In this document: positions 46,201 through 57,305 of the stretch, one piece after another
Position numbering within the stretch: position 1 is the stretch's first letter
Layout: each line of letters starts with the position of its first letter
Assembly: GCF_000471905.2 (NCBI RefSeq)
Contig: NW_006500357.1
Coordinates: forward strand, 1,000,658-1,064,657
Source: Amborella trichopoda
Lineage: Eukaryota; Streptophyta; Magnoliopsida; Amborellales; Amborellaceae
Direction of reading: 5' to 3'
Length of the DNA stretch: 64,000 nt
The notes under the pieces: model-generated
Database searches by the model: none
What the model was told of the DNA's origin: nothing
What the model saw: only the letters and a program-made list of their open reading frames with translations
Made by a program: the position numbers and the translations under genes

Positions 46201-46613
46201 ATACTGTATCATGAAGTGGAGACCAGTAGGTTAGCCTCCTTAGAGGAGTCCATCGTGCGTCGTTGGAGGAAATAGATTATTGTAGTGAGAAGAAGGCCAC
46301 GATAATTGGCCGTCAGCAAGATGTCAAGAGGGAGGCGCAAGGAAGCTATAAGAGAATGATCGAAATAATAGAAGAGATGCGAATATTGACGTAGGAATTC
46401 ACTGAGCTTGAGACAGATATGATTCAGAGAAGAGCCCTAGAGGCTTCTTTGGCTGCAGATTTATCTGAACTCAATTGCACCATCGAGTCTGAAACTGTGG
46501 CAATGGAGGAGGAGACTCAAGCGGTGGCCAAACTGAGGGAATGTGTCCAGGAACCCGAGGATTCTTTTACAGCATATAGAGCAGAGATCAACAAGATAGT
46601 TGATAATTTCTGA
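43294..46613 (+). pseudogene. Antisense plant mobile domain (PMD) gene of E3, broken
   Basis: The start ATG 43294 (MAGSSYRIPDVKNL) opens 151 codons ending at a TGA (43747). Frameshifted continuation keeps LLGHGEARISLLDLH (near 43830-43865) and, in the ORF 44132-44671, WPFLMRIANQKALFH, the PMD stretch YFPHRFARQHGLDQ (44396-44437) and YANWWRITSKGYW. The acidic Ser/Pro/Glu-rich domain fills 45322-46275 (317 codons open), followed by a coiled coil with MIQRRALEASLAADLSEL to 46613. Order and length equal those of the E1 copy, so the gene was present before the two elements separated. PMD proteins of plants act in silencing and expression control; a role in the element is unknown. Confidence 0.77.
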
Positions 46614-46659
46614 ACATGTCATTTCCTTTTGCCAATACTTGTAAAATTTTTAACTGATG

Positions 46660-46665
46660 AATAAA
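46660..46665 (+). terminator. Poly(A) signal of the E3 antisense PMD gene
   Basis: AATAAA 47 bp after the PMD stop, followed by a T-rich stretch (46676-46687). It lies between the ends of the two convergent ORFs. Confidence 0.68.
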
Positions 46666-46774
46666 GTGCTTCTCCCTTTTTTTTTTCTTCTGATTGACTT
46701 TACTGCATGATTTCATTCTCCTCTTACTTTGTTGTATCTCATGTGATTTTTTTTTAATGCCTCTCGATATATTA

Positions 46775-48325
46775 ATACCCTAGGCCTTGTTTAGCCCTAT
46801 GATGAGCTACCGTGGCTTTTATAGCTTCGAAATGGGGAGTCATTACTTTTTATTCTCTTAATGTTTGATTGGCCAAGGGCTCATAGTTCATTTTTCTCAT
46901 CATTTGGTGAGCCTTCTCATTATAAATAGTCTAATCAGGAGGGACTTTGGCCTCTTTTAGTGGTGCATTCACTTCAATCAATGGTTTTGGTTTCAGGCAC
47001 GAACTCCTTGAGATGTTTTGAAGCAATGTGCATAACTTCCAATTGGCTCTAGAGATTGCGAACTTCACTTCTTAAGTTTGCTAGAGGATCCTACTCTTGA
47101 GGGGAAGAAGATTGTCCTTTCTCAAACTGCTCTCCTTCTACCAGACCAGGGAAGAGTAGAACTTGCTGCTGATCACTGGTGTGAGGAGCATCCGCTCTGC
47201 TTATAGCGACCGGATTTTGAAGAATCTTTCACAGCGATTGGCACGCCACTTCTGCTTTCAAGAGTGCAATAGGGATATGCAGGAATTTTTTATGGTCCGA
47301 GGTATAGGTGATCTTTGGAGCTGGGAACTCCATCCCCATGACTTGCTCAATCTCAAGAATGACCTCTGGTTCATCTTCTGGCTAAGATGGCTCAGAAGTG
47401 GGGGTAGAGGGTGAGGACTCCTCTTCAAGTGAAGATGGAGCTTCTTCAGAGATGGTTGTAGGGATGTTAGAATAAATAGGGTTAGAGGAGAATTTTTTCT
47501 TACCTTTCTTCCTCTTTGAACATGTTCACCAATGTTCTCCCAACATCCTCAACATCTTCATGAGGCGAAATTGTTGTCTTCATTGTAGACTTGTGAACTC
47601 CATCATTCAATTTATGAGGCAACACTTGATCTGTGAAGTAATATTTAGCATCAGCATAGTGAGTTTCGGCTACAGGGAATGGTCTCTTGTCAGCATAGAC
47701 TGTATGCTGTCTCCCATCTCGACTATACTTGAAGCACTGAAGCAATGTCGATGGAACCACTCCTTGGTCATGGAGCCATGGTCGACCAATGAGAATGTTG
47801 TAGGAAGTGTCGATGTCGATTACATGAAACTGGGCGTAATCTTTCAGCTCACACATCTTAAAAAGAAGGCGAACTATGCCAACTGGCTTCTCTCCTGACT
47901 GGTTGGACCCTTGAACTGTGACGTGGTCGGAGTAAGATCTTCGACCCTAATCAAGTAAGGATCCTCCTTGGAATAAGGTTGACTGCCGACCCTCCATCTA
48001 ACATAATTTGGTTAATGGGGCATGCATGTAATTTGCCAGTGACAAAGAGAGGGCGATTATGAAACATTCCTCCCAGTTTTAGATCATCCTCTAAAAAGAT
48101 GATTGGCATACATCCTTCTAAAATCTCCAGGTTCACCTCAATAGGTTCTACTTCAGTCTCGTACACCACAGGGTTAGAGAGAGCCTGAATCAAAGCCATC
48201 CGGTAATCCTTTGAGAGCATGAGGGCATTGTAGATACTAAGGAGAGCTGGAAGCTTCCGTAGATGCCCTATCACATCATATTTCACCTTTTCTTGATCAA
48301 GGCCTTGTGATCTTAGTCCTGCCAT
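46775..48325 (-). pseudogene. Protease and downstream region of E3 gag-pro (broken)
   Basis: On the minus strand the ORF from 48325 has VKYDVIGHLRKLPALLSIYNAL and the active site LDGGSAVNLIP with the Asp codon at 47996-47998. After a frame change the ORF 47856-47500 has VIDIDTSYNILIGRPWLHDQG and DAKYYFTDQ. Weak coding similarity to the E1 tail continues to about 46775. As in E1, no RT follows. Confidence 0.8.
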
Positions 48326-51250
48326 TGGTTTGGGTGGTATGTTAGGTTAAGGAGGAGGCTTGGGTGGAAGAGGTTTATTTTAGCCTGTCGATTGACTTGA
48401 TTGTACAACGAGCTTAGTTCGAGTGATGGAGGTTTGAGGTTTTGGAAGTGGTTGAGTATATGGGATCAGAGGTGTCCTTGGGAATTGGAGAATAAGTGGA
48501 TTTTTTGAGGTATTGGGATTGGGAAGGAGCTCAGAGAGCTGTAAGATAGGCAGATTAGTCTTTGGATTAGGAGGCAGTGGCAAACTAGGAAACTTCAAGA
48601 TGCTCCTAAGATTTGCACCATGTGGGAAACTTCTTGAGAGTAGAAGCTTTTCCCTCTTGATTCTCTCAATCTCTGCTCAAGGTTGGGCTCAAGGGGCCAC
48701 TAGGGTGTCTTTGGCTTCGACTTTTTGTGCCTCTCTATTAAGAGCCTCGAAGTCTGAACATATCAAGGTTGTACCTGTAAGAGACATAGAAGAGGAAGAA
48801 TTAGAAGCAAAGAAGAAGAAGGAGAAGGGTTTGAAGGTGGGGGACTTTTAAGGTCATTCCCCTCATCAGATCGCTTTGGGCAGCTTTTTACGTCATCATC
48901 AGGGTGGTGGACGAGTGTAGGGGGTCGTTTAGGTCTTTCCCTTGTCTAGACATTTGGGGAGTGCTTTTAACATCGTCACCCTCATTGGATGTGTGCAGGG
49001 CATCTTTTAGGTCTTTCCCTTCCTTAGACTGTTGGGGAGTGCTTTTAACATCATCACCCACATTGGATGCGCTTTGAGTTGAAGATTACTTTAAGAGGTC
49101 CTCTCGATAAGAAGGAGGGAGGATCGTGTCAGGGATGAAATCCAGTAAAGTTGGTAGTGGGGGAAAGGGCCTGAGAAATTCTTGCTCTACTGGCGGTAGA
49201 ACCATCTTGTTTCTCCGGTGAGCATCCCTTGGTGCCGGTCTCCTTCGGGTTTTCTGAGGTGGTGTTCGATTCGTCTTCCTAGGCTTGTGAACAACCTTAG
49301 CTTGATGAACTGCTTCTCGCCTCAAGGACTTGAGTATGCTTCACCCATGGTGGACTATCCATGGATGGGAAGTGAAGCATTCAGTAAAGTCTGAATCATT
49401 GTTAGGAAGGTCTTGTGTTGGGAGGTCCTTCTCTTGCACTGATGGAGCAGTGGCTTGGGGATCACTTAATGGAACATTGTAAAACTCTTGCCATTCCCAC
49501 ATTTTCTTTATGAATATGTCATGAAAACTGGTGCATTCCCATAGGTAATGACCTCTTATCTGGTGATACGGGCACCAACGGTCCTCAATCCCCTGAACAA
49601 GGTCTCAGGGTTGCCTTGCAAGATTTTGTGTGATTATTCCTTCGTGAAGCATTATAACGAAGAAGGCATGAAGGATATGAGGGGCTTCGTCTTCTTCCTG
49701 GATGGTTACTGCATGGGAGGCTTCTGCTGCCCCAAAGGCATTCTTTAAGTCTTTGAGCTTTATTTGACCCGTCTAGATCAGGGCCTCGATAATATCTTTT
49801 AGCGTGTAGAATTCATTCGTGGGATGATTGATCCTTTTATGATAAGCGCAATAATTTGCCTGAGTGTCAAGGCCAGCTTGCTCAGGGAACTTGGCTTTTG
49901 AAAGCTGAATCATATTCTGTTCCAATAATAATTGGAAGTTGAATCATATTCTATTCCTATGCCTGATGAAATAATCACCCCGATCAAGGTTGGCGGGGGG
50001 GTACTCGCTTGTATGACAGCTGTTGCTTGCCTGCTTGGGGAGCTGCCTTCGCCATGCTCACCCCTTTGGAGTGGTCCAAAGTTTGGGAGGGAGCCTTCTT
50101 CGGATCATTAATAGTGACGGCTACACTAATTACTCCTTTTTGTTGGCTGCCCCGTGTATTGTTCCAAGAGCTACTATTGCCTTGGTTGCTCTCAAAGCTT
50201 GCAGACTGTTGTCGTGACCCACCATGGTGGCATGATAGACTTTCTATGCGGACTGATTTAGAGATCAGCTCTAACATGGAAGTTAGATTAGAAGCCTTGA
50301 CGTGTAGAGCAGTTTCAGGTCGCATCTTTCGCACACAAGTTTGGACTGCTTCCTACTCGGGCATAGGATTAGAATGGCGAGCAGCCAAATTTCTCCATCT
50401 CGATATGAACTGGTCCACGGGCTCATCGGGGTCTTGAGTCAAGGTGAGAAGTTCAATGGTTTGGATCACTCTCTCAACATCATAGAAGCGCTGATAGAAC
50501 ATTTTTTCCATTTCCTCTCATTTATACTGAGTTTGGAGGGAGTCGAGCATACCACTGAAAAGCTGGGTCGTCAAGGGTTTCAAGAAATTGACAGAGAAGA
50601 AGTCTCCAGTCAGCCGTTGTTTCTTGACATGCTGCCTGAAGCTGGGCAATATGCTGGTTCAAGGACGTGGTTCTATTAAATAAAGGAAACTTCCCTTTCT
50701 TGTAATCTGAGAGAAACGGGACCTAGTCAATGTATGAGGAGTACGACCTTTGATAAGGCGTCCCACCCTGTATCCTCGGGATTTGTTTGTTCTTTAGGCT
50801 ATGGGTCACCATAGAATCAATGTTTGCCTGAGAGACAGGGTGAGGGACAAAATTGTCCTATGAGGTAGAGGGCGAGGGCTTCTTTGGAGGTGCACCATCT
50901 AAGTGATGGGAATTGGCCTCATGGTTAGTTGATTAGCGTGTGGTGTCTATATGATCAATCTTTTCAATCATCATGCGTACCATATCCTCAAACTTGTTCA
51001 TGCGCTCTTCCTGTGTGCCACCAAGCTCGATTATGACCATTGTGCTAATTGTTTCTCTATGGAGGTCAGCGTTAGTTGCAACAGAGGGCTTGTGAACTTG
51101 ACGGGTCATGCGTGGTAGATCGGTCAGTAGGGGGCCAGCATGCCCTGACTGAACTCGACTTTTGTATGCCGATCGCGTTAGAACCGGTTCTCGACGGTCT
51201 TTGGACCGTGGCTGCTGAGTGGATGGGTCATCTTCTACAATGCTAATCAC
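48326..51250 (-). pseudogene. gag of E3 (broken)
   Basis: From 51250 on the minus strand: LLTDLPRMTRQVHKPSVATNADLH, the Gag core (near 50430-50340), MRKMRPETALHVKASNLTSM (from 50334), remains of the Cys/His region near 49860-49500 and the Pro-rich linker (49325-48380) with KTRRRPAPRDAH and FLRPFPPLPTLLDFIPDTIL. The first codons are missing, because gag joins the truncated LTR at about 51250. Confidence 0.78.
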
Positions 51251-51862
51251 AGATCAACAACTTCCCTCTAGTTTTTCTCCTTTCTCGAGCATCGTCACGA
51301 GGTGTACCACAGATCGAATCGCTCGTCTTGACGAGCCGAATACACTCACAAAATTTGAACACAATCCGACTCTGAATGAGTGAGATATAGGCCCTGAAAG
51401 TCACTGTCCATGACTTTAAAAACAACCACCTTTAATGGTGTTTTGGCGTAAGGTGGCCACATGGGAATAGTGTGCAGCTCACCTCTTTTTGGTATTTTAC
51501 CCATAAGTTTATCTTGGAGTGCCTGATTAAGCTTAAACTTGACCCATAAGGGTTTTTGATCGTACCGGATCTAATGGAGGTGGTTCCACAGCAATTTGAT
51601 GCACCAAAAATATAGTTCTAGTTACATGGTCCGGGTGCAAGAGGCCAATTTTGTCGAAATTATTTCTTTGTGTTCACTGCCTTAAATATGTCTGATCGCA
51701 ATGAAACTTGGCCAATGGAATTTTAGAATACTGGTGAAGATCTTGACCAATTCTGGAGCCATTCTGAGACAGTCAAAATTTCCACTCTTTTGTAGGCATT
51801 ATTGACCTGCTTCCTCTTTATTTTGCATCAGGGACCAAGGTGTTGAAAAATGTGATCAAACA
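51251..51862 (-). repeat. 5' LTR of E3, only the first 610 bp
   Basis: On the minus strand it starts TGTTTGATCACATTTTTCAA, with the TG intact, and matches U3 of the other LTRs up to the GAGAGAAGTTGCTGAT-like point (24584-25185 in E1). It then jumps into gag. The deleted part includes the TATA box, poly(A) signal, U5, PBS and leader. Confidence 0.83.
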
Positions 51863-51867
51863 CACAC
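51863..51867. repeat. Target-site duplication of E3, right copy (CACAC)
   Basis: Directly beyond the LTR terminus at 51862 and equal to 36186-36190. The tract is itself CA-rich, so a chance match is somewhat easier than for E1. Confidence 0.82.
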
Positions 51868-52065
51868 ATGGGCACTCTCTTCTTAATTGCATCAAGCTAG
51901 AAGAGTCCAATTTCTATTGTAAGTGCATATGTTGTGGTATAGTCATATACCAGGGTACGGACTAATGTCCCTTGAGTCATGACCACTCCACCAAAAGCTG
52001 ATACTCAAATAGATATTCAGGTTCTTTTGTATATCCATTATGGTTCTCCTAGTCCTTGCCAATCA
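51868..52065. other. Unclassified right flank of E3
   Basis: About 200 bp continuing the pre-insertion DNA of 34161-36185. GTGCATATGTTGTGGTATAG (near 51932) resembles a stretch near 34510-34550, so the flanking DNA may contain a repeat of its own. No gene seen. Confidence 0.45.
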
Positions 52066-52615
52066 CCACAACCATGAGGCATACTAAATATATAATAAAT
52101 TGCCTTGATTCAGAGGATTACCTTAAACCATGATTTAAATATATGTCTCATAAATTATAAAATACACATTATCTCATGTACGCAGCGGGGTATTACGAAT
52201 CAAGGCCATAATGCACCAAGCATCTAGAGTTGTTGCAGAGTCGCTGCCTCACTCACTCCCACTCAGCGAGAGAATCTTAGTTTTATGACCTTGAAATGCC
52301 ATAAATCCAACACCTTACTCTCTCCATTTGAAAGACTGAGCACTCTCAAACCCATGATCTCCAATATTTCTCTCCCACTCTCTCCCATTCTAAAAAAATT
52401 TCCCCCTCAACTTTGTCTCTCTAAAATCACCCTTCAAAACCTCATGGGCTCCACATTTCCACCATTGTCATCTCTTTCTCTCTAAAAATTTTCAACATCG
52501 TGCCCATTTTTTAATGTGCTAATTCTCGACTTCAGTGAGATTGCAAATGGCCATTGAAAACTGTCAATAGAGCCTCAGAAAGAAGCACATTTCAAAAAGC
52601 AAGAGCAAGAAGAAG
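52066..52615 (+). promoter_or_regulatory. Promoter and leader-like start of unit 1
   Basis: AT-rich start, then pyrimidine-rich leader with many CTCTC runs and several ATAAAT or TATAAA-like sites, ending in a purine-rich AGCAAGAGCAAGAAGAAG before a splice-donor-like GTATGG. Conserved in unit 2 (58262-58830). No specific element can be fixed. Confidence 0.4.
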
Positions 52616-52701
52616 GTATGGGTTTGCCCTCCATTTATTTAATTTCCCAAGAGTTTGCCTGCTTGTGTTTTTTGATGGCTAATTCAACCTTTTTTGTTTA
52701 G
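52616..52701 (+). other. Probable leader intron of unit 1
   Basis: AAG|GTATGGG at 52613 and TTTTTTGTTTAG at 52690-52701 fit plant GT-AG introns (86 bp, T-rich 3' end). In unit 2 the donor has become AATTATGGG (near 58829), while the acceptor is kept, so splicing there should be lost. Confidence 0.5.
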
Positions 52702-52709
52702 ATTTTGGT

Positions 52710-53057
52710 GTGGGAAATAGAACTTTCCAAAAATCAGATATGAAATTTGATGTTATGAAATTTGATGTTGGTTGTCTTTCCATGATGAAATTGTGGCTGG
52801 ATGACCATGAGTTTTTACCTCAAAGATGCTTGTTATGCACCCTTGAAGGGCTCAATCAAATGCTTGAATGCACTCCCATTTTTTATTTTTTTTTGAAATT
52901 TTGCTGTGGATTCGGCTGGAAAATTGGACTGAAAAATGGAAACCAGAAGCCACAACCATTTGTGGTTTTTCTACACCATATGACATGTCTTGTGTCATTT
53001 GGACCACACCTCCTGGACGACAGAACTCGTGTCGTTCGGGTCAAATCTTCAAGATGA
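52710..53057 (+). pseudogene. Short conserved frame of unknown identity, unit 1
   Basis: From 52740 the frame reads MKFDVMKFDVGCLSMMKLW and LDDHEFLPQRCLLCTLEGL. Unit 2 has the same frame (from about 58950) with a stop after QRCLL. After about 45 codons the two copies differ by indels in a T run, so the conserved coding part is short, perhaps an exon of a captured gene or part of the PMD gene. No family recognised. Confidence 0.35.
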
Positions 53058-53670
53058 CATGTTCCAAGACAAAACTCTTCTACGACAGGGTTCATGCAGT
53101 CCAAAGTGAAGGTAGCTCATTTCAGGTTGTTTCTTCTTGGGGTTACTTCTTTCAACCTCTTGCACCCATTGAAGGCATGTTTTCGGTTTTTTAAAACCCA
53201 AATTAATTATCACACCTTGTAACCTGTCTCAGAGACCTTATTATGTAGAATTACCAAAATGCCCCTATTCATTCTGCCACTTTATTTTCTCAATATTTAC
53301 TGCTTTTAGGGGCATTTCCTTGAGCACAATATGTTCTTCAAGAGGGTGTCACCATAGGCATTACTTTTTAGCTACCCTTGAGAAATTCTCAAAAGCAGAA
53401 GATCTCGTTATTTTTGCCCCTGTTTAAGGGGATTTTGCTCTTATTTTTTACCTTAGTTTTGGGGAGCCTTTCTGTTATTTTGCCTCAGTTGTGAGCTACC
53501 TGATTGTTAAATCTACCCCTTCTTTTGATCTTGTATTGTGTGTACATGAGAACATATAGTTCCATTTCTTTTCAATTTGTTGATATCACTTGTTCTTTAC
53601 AGGTGTTTTATGTAGACCGCAAATATCATTTGTTTTCCATTCATCGTTGAGTGACATTATTATCCCTTAG
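53058..53670 (+). other. Noncoding, probably intronic part of unit 1
   Basis: T-rich sequence without ORFs ends in TTATTATCCCTTAG, a plausible acceptor before the PMD exon at 53671. It is strongly conserved in unit 2 (to 59880). Confidence 0.45.
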
Positions 53671-56269
53671 GCAAAGGCAGGCTCTGGCTAGGATAGGCAT
53701 GTGGGATGTTTGTAGGATTAAGCCTTTTAGTATAGATACCGACCTGATCACCGAGTTGCGCCCTCTGGTTTTGTACGGAGACAACATTTAAACCTTTGGA
53801 TATGGTGAGATTATCCCCTCCTTAGAGGATGTGATTAGGATTTTCTTGCTCAAGAGCAAGGGAGAGCCTTTTCATAACATAAACCAGATGCTTATACCAG
53901 GTATCACAATTTTTGAGGCTCATAGCCATGAGATTTAAAGTGATTCAGGGTAGGGGTAAGGAGAGGGTCCACCTAAAGAAGTTGAAAGATAGGTAGAACG
54001 ACGAAGTGGCTTCTAGGGTGAAGAGCAGAGAGAAAGCTGTTAACGGCCGTGCATTGATAGTTGGTGGATCTTCTCACCAACCAAGGGATTCAAAAGATGG
54101 TGATAGCCAGGGACAAGGAGAGCCTAGCCGGCCTATGACCAGAGAAGGCCATGAGTGGCAAGGGGACCGTCCCGATTAGGGAGTAGGGAGAGTCAAGTAC
54201 CCCAACGCCTAGATTAGTGGTCCCTAAGTCAAGAGAGATAGAGGTGCTAACTCCATCAAATCTGGTGTTGAGGGGTTCAAGGGATGTAGAGCCAACTGAC
54301 CTAAAGTTGAGAGAACTAAAGGCAACCGAGGATCCGTCGAGGAGGCATAGAAGGATGAGGAGGAGATGGCCTCGTTGGATCACGAGGAGGTGGTGACCAC
54401 CCTATTATTTAACCGTGATCATGGCTAACACGAGCTAGGGAGACAGTATGCAACACTGCAAAGCAGACTGTGATTGAAGAGGAGCCTGAGGGGTTTAGGC
54501 AAGAGATAGATTTAGCTGTTGACCTCAAAGAGCTCACATCTAGCGAGGAGTACAATTATCGTGCTATCCTTGCATTCCTGTTTGGCGAGTTCTTATTTTC
54601 TGCTTGCTCCAAGGGATGGGTTCATGTGATGGTACTTTGGACGACGTGAGATTTGCACTACTCAGAGCAAGTGGCCAGCGAACCAGTGATTCTGGTCTAG
54701 CTATAGCACCATCTTTGTCACATTGCCACAAGGAGACGTCACCTAAGAGGGTGTTCGATACTTCTTCAAGTAATCACCTTTGTATTTTATACTAATCGCT
54801 TCAGGTTTTGTTTTGTTTAGGTGAGTTAGGCTCTCACTTTTTGTTTGAAAACTGTTGTACTTTTACTTCAGGTCTGGGTATGGGAGAATATCACTATTCC
54901 CTACCCTACTTCGGGACAATTGGTGCCCCAAGTTCTTGACCATCCACTGCTAGGCCTTTGGAATATGGGAAATGGATTAGGCCCATTCCAGGTTGTTTTA
55001 TTTGCTCTTCTTAGACACTCAGTGTGTATGGGAAGTGAATCACAATCCAGTAAAATTTCATTGCTTTTTTGAGAGTCTATATTAAACAGGAATTCTAACT
55101 ATACTGTCCCTTTTTTTTATTAGATTGAGTGGGAGCCCATGAGAGCTGATCCTGTCCCCTCGGTCTATGTAGAGTTTCGAGGACCTTCCAAAATATTGTC
55201 ACTTGATGTATATGGACATCATAGGGGCTTACTATCCTAGCCGAGTCCTTTGTTACTTTGCCCCGCCACAGTCCTTCAAGGTCATGCCTAATTAGCAGCT
55301 TGTGAGGGTTAGCACAATCGATTGAAAGTCATACACAAGAGATATGGACCCCTGGATCGAGGAGTGGAGGGATAGGGCTTTTAGGGTTATCGGGGAGGAG
55401 GAGGGTAACCCATTGCCCATGTATGAAGAGATATACAGCGCTGCACTAAGGGTGTTTGCCTCCTTGTTGGACCATGGAGAGGAGGTGGCCCAATAGCTAG
55501 GGATTGCCCAGTCATCAGAGGGGGCAGATCAATCTTCATGTGAGGAGATTGTTCTCTTAAGAGCTCGTTATGAGGAAGTAGTTCGTGCCCATAGATCTTC
55601 GGCCGAACACGAGGAGGCATTACATTTGAGATTTTCAACATTAGGGGACCTTGAGCGCCTGCTTTGGGAGCTTGATGAGGTGGTGAGGGAGGTAGTGATA
55701 GCTGAGCATGACTCCTTACGTGACGAGCTGGATGGCGCTAGGGTTGAGCTGGAGGGAGTCCAGAGAACCTTGTGGGTAGAGTGTGATGCCTTCAGAGATA
55801 AGCTCAAGAGAACACGAATTGAGCCGAAGGGGTATGCACAGTACCAGCTTCCTCGTCTACTCTTCCCCAATCAGACGCGCCTACCTCTAGAGGTCTTGAG
55901 AGATATACTGGGGCTTCTCAAGACCCTCGGCTGCATTTGAGCAAAGCAGGTATGTTTTATAATTTCTCTCTAAATGTTATTCCTTTCTTGCTTTATTTTT
56001 TTCTATTTTATTAATGTGATCCTTTATTCTTGTTTTATTTGTAGGAGATGCTTAAGCGATAGGTTCATGAGGCTCAGGAGGATATGAAGAGTGCCTTACA
56101 CAGGTCTGCAGTCTTGAGAGGGATGTTGATAGAGGCAGGCAATGACCCTTCACTTACAGGTGTGGCCAAGACGAAAGGGGGCCACATCTATCCCCATCCC
56201 CATACCGATCTCAGTCTTTTGCACCCTCCCATAGCGTGGAGAGCTCCAGACAGGTGCGCCCGAGGTTAA
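53671..56269 (+). pseudogene. Second PMD-type gene with coiled coil, unit 1 (broken)
   Basis: Exons over several frames: DTDLITELR and YGEIIPSLEDVIRIF with KSKGEPF (53730-53880), matching the start of plant mobile domains in which a Trp/Phe-rich stretch is followed by GE..P.L.DV; YRAILAFLFGEFLFSACSKGW (54550-54620); EWEPMRADPVPSVY (from 55129) and YMDIIGAYYPSRVLCYFAPPQ (55205-55270); DPWIEEWRDRAFRVIGEEEG (55350-55410). A coiled coil follows (55560-55830: LERLLWELDEVVREVVIAEHD). A GT-AG intron (55950-56044) precedes the last exon (MKSALHRSAVLRGMLIEAGN), which ends at 56269. It differs from the E1 and E3 PMD and looks closer to the PMD type of intron-containing plant genes. Confidence 0.65.
55950..56044 (+). 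other. Intron in the coiled-coil part of the unit 1 PMD gene
   Basis: AAGCAG|GTATGTTTTATAA to GTTTTATTTGTAG|GAGATG, 95 bp, T-rich, canonical. In unit 2 the donor GT is changed to AT (near 61549) while the acceptor remains. Confidence 0.65.
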
Positions 56270-56344
56270 AATAAGAGGGCAAGTTGAATAGCCATGCCCC
56301 TACAGCTATAAAGGGTCAAGGCACGATGAAGTAAAAAATTTGAT

Positions 56345-57305
56345 CTCCCCTCCCCTTATTTTATGTTTTTTATTGTCTTTTTGATGCGGATACAATTGAC
56401 ACTCATCACATATTCGCATTTCATCTTCTTTTACTTCCCTCCTTTTCACGGGAGAGGAAGGGGCTTTCTTGTGGTTTCCCCGATCAGCAGGACTGGCAAG
56501 CGACTTGCCGGTGGCAAGGTGCATGCAACATGGGGTGACTGATGTGCAACTAATGCAGGAAGTCTTAGCGGAAGGTCCACCAATGTTGGAAGGTTCGGAG
56601 CAAGGGAGTTTCACGTCCCTCCTCCCCTCAATCCTGGTGAGGACCTGGGAGCGCGACACTAGGTCGACACTCAAAAGGACGGTCAGGAACACGATTTGCG
56701 GATCCTGTTCTCTAGAAGGTGGACTCATATGGGCGCCCTCTTAGATCACGAAAAAAGCCCCCCAAGTCTTAGACTGGTACGGACATACGTCCCTTGACCT
56801 CCTCTCTTCCTTCGTGCACCCACACCCACACATAAAATGTCCAGACAAGTGGGTCAGGGGACCCTGGGCTTGTCTCTTAGGTGGGCAGACATTCATATGT
56901 ACTCAACGGAGGGGGATGGAGAAAAATAAATAAAATAATAAATAAAAAGAAGAAAAGAGTGGCAAAACATGAGAGAGAGAGAGAGGTACGAAGTAGGGCG
57001 AAAGTAGGGAAATCCGAGAGAGAGAGAGGCGTGGGATAGAGATAGGGAGAGAATTAGAGAAGTAGAGGGTGATATATGTTAGTAAAAGGAGATAGGGAGA
57101 TGGAAAGACATCTTTGAAGAGGGAGAGGGAGAAGAAAGAGAGAGAGATTCCTGAAGAGGGAGAGGAAGAAAAGGAGAAGAGAGAATGACTTTTTAATAGA
57201 GAGACATGGAGAAGAAGAGAGAATGATTCTCTAGGAGAAGGAGAAAGAGAAGGAGAAGGGAGCATGATTTATGAAGAAAGAGAGGGAAAGAGAAGAAGAG
57301 AGAGA
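56345..57305 (-). repeat. Reversed leader and inner LTR piece of the retrotransposon family, unit 1
   Basis: 56345-56705 matches the E1 leader on the opposite strand (GCAAGCGACTTGCCGGTGGC at 56496; AATCCTGGTGAGGACCTGGGAG). It then jumps to inner LTR sequence (GGGCGCCCTCTTAGATCACG, as near 36362 in E3), so LTR end and PBS are deleted. GA-rich U5 sequence follows to 57305. The PMD gene on the plus strand thus stands antisense to this element, as in E1 and E3. Confidence 0.7.

Larger units (their letters stand above)
36191..51862 (-). mobile_element. E3: pol-less Tat-type LTR retrotransposon with antisense PMD gene, 5' LTR deleted internally
   Basis: The element is 15.7 kb, flanked by CACAC. 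On the minus strand: LTR start (51862-51251), gag and protease (51250-46775), then on the plus strand the PMD ORF (43294-46613) and its upstream region (39363-43293), then the complete 3' LTR (39362-36191). RT, RNase H and integrase are absent. The order equals that of E1, including convergent ends about 160 bp apart. The 5' LTR lost everything from its first 610 bp through PBS and leader, so this copy has no primer site and no LTR promoter at its 5' end. Confidence 0.85.

Noticed and set aside
45322..46275. 317-codon open frame as an intact host gene
   Set aside because: It is the acidic tail of the PMD ORF, in frame with neither the upstream PMD segment nor the downstream coiled coil, and it lies inside E3. 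The E1 copy has the same domain broken.
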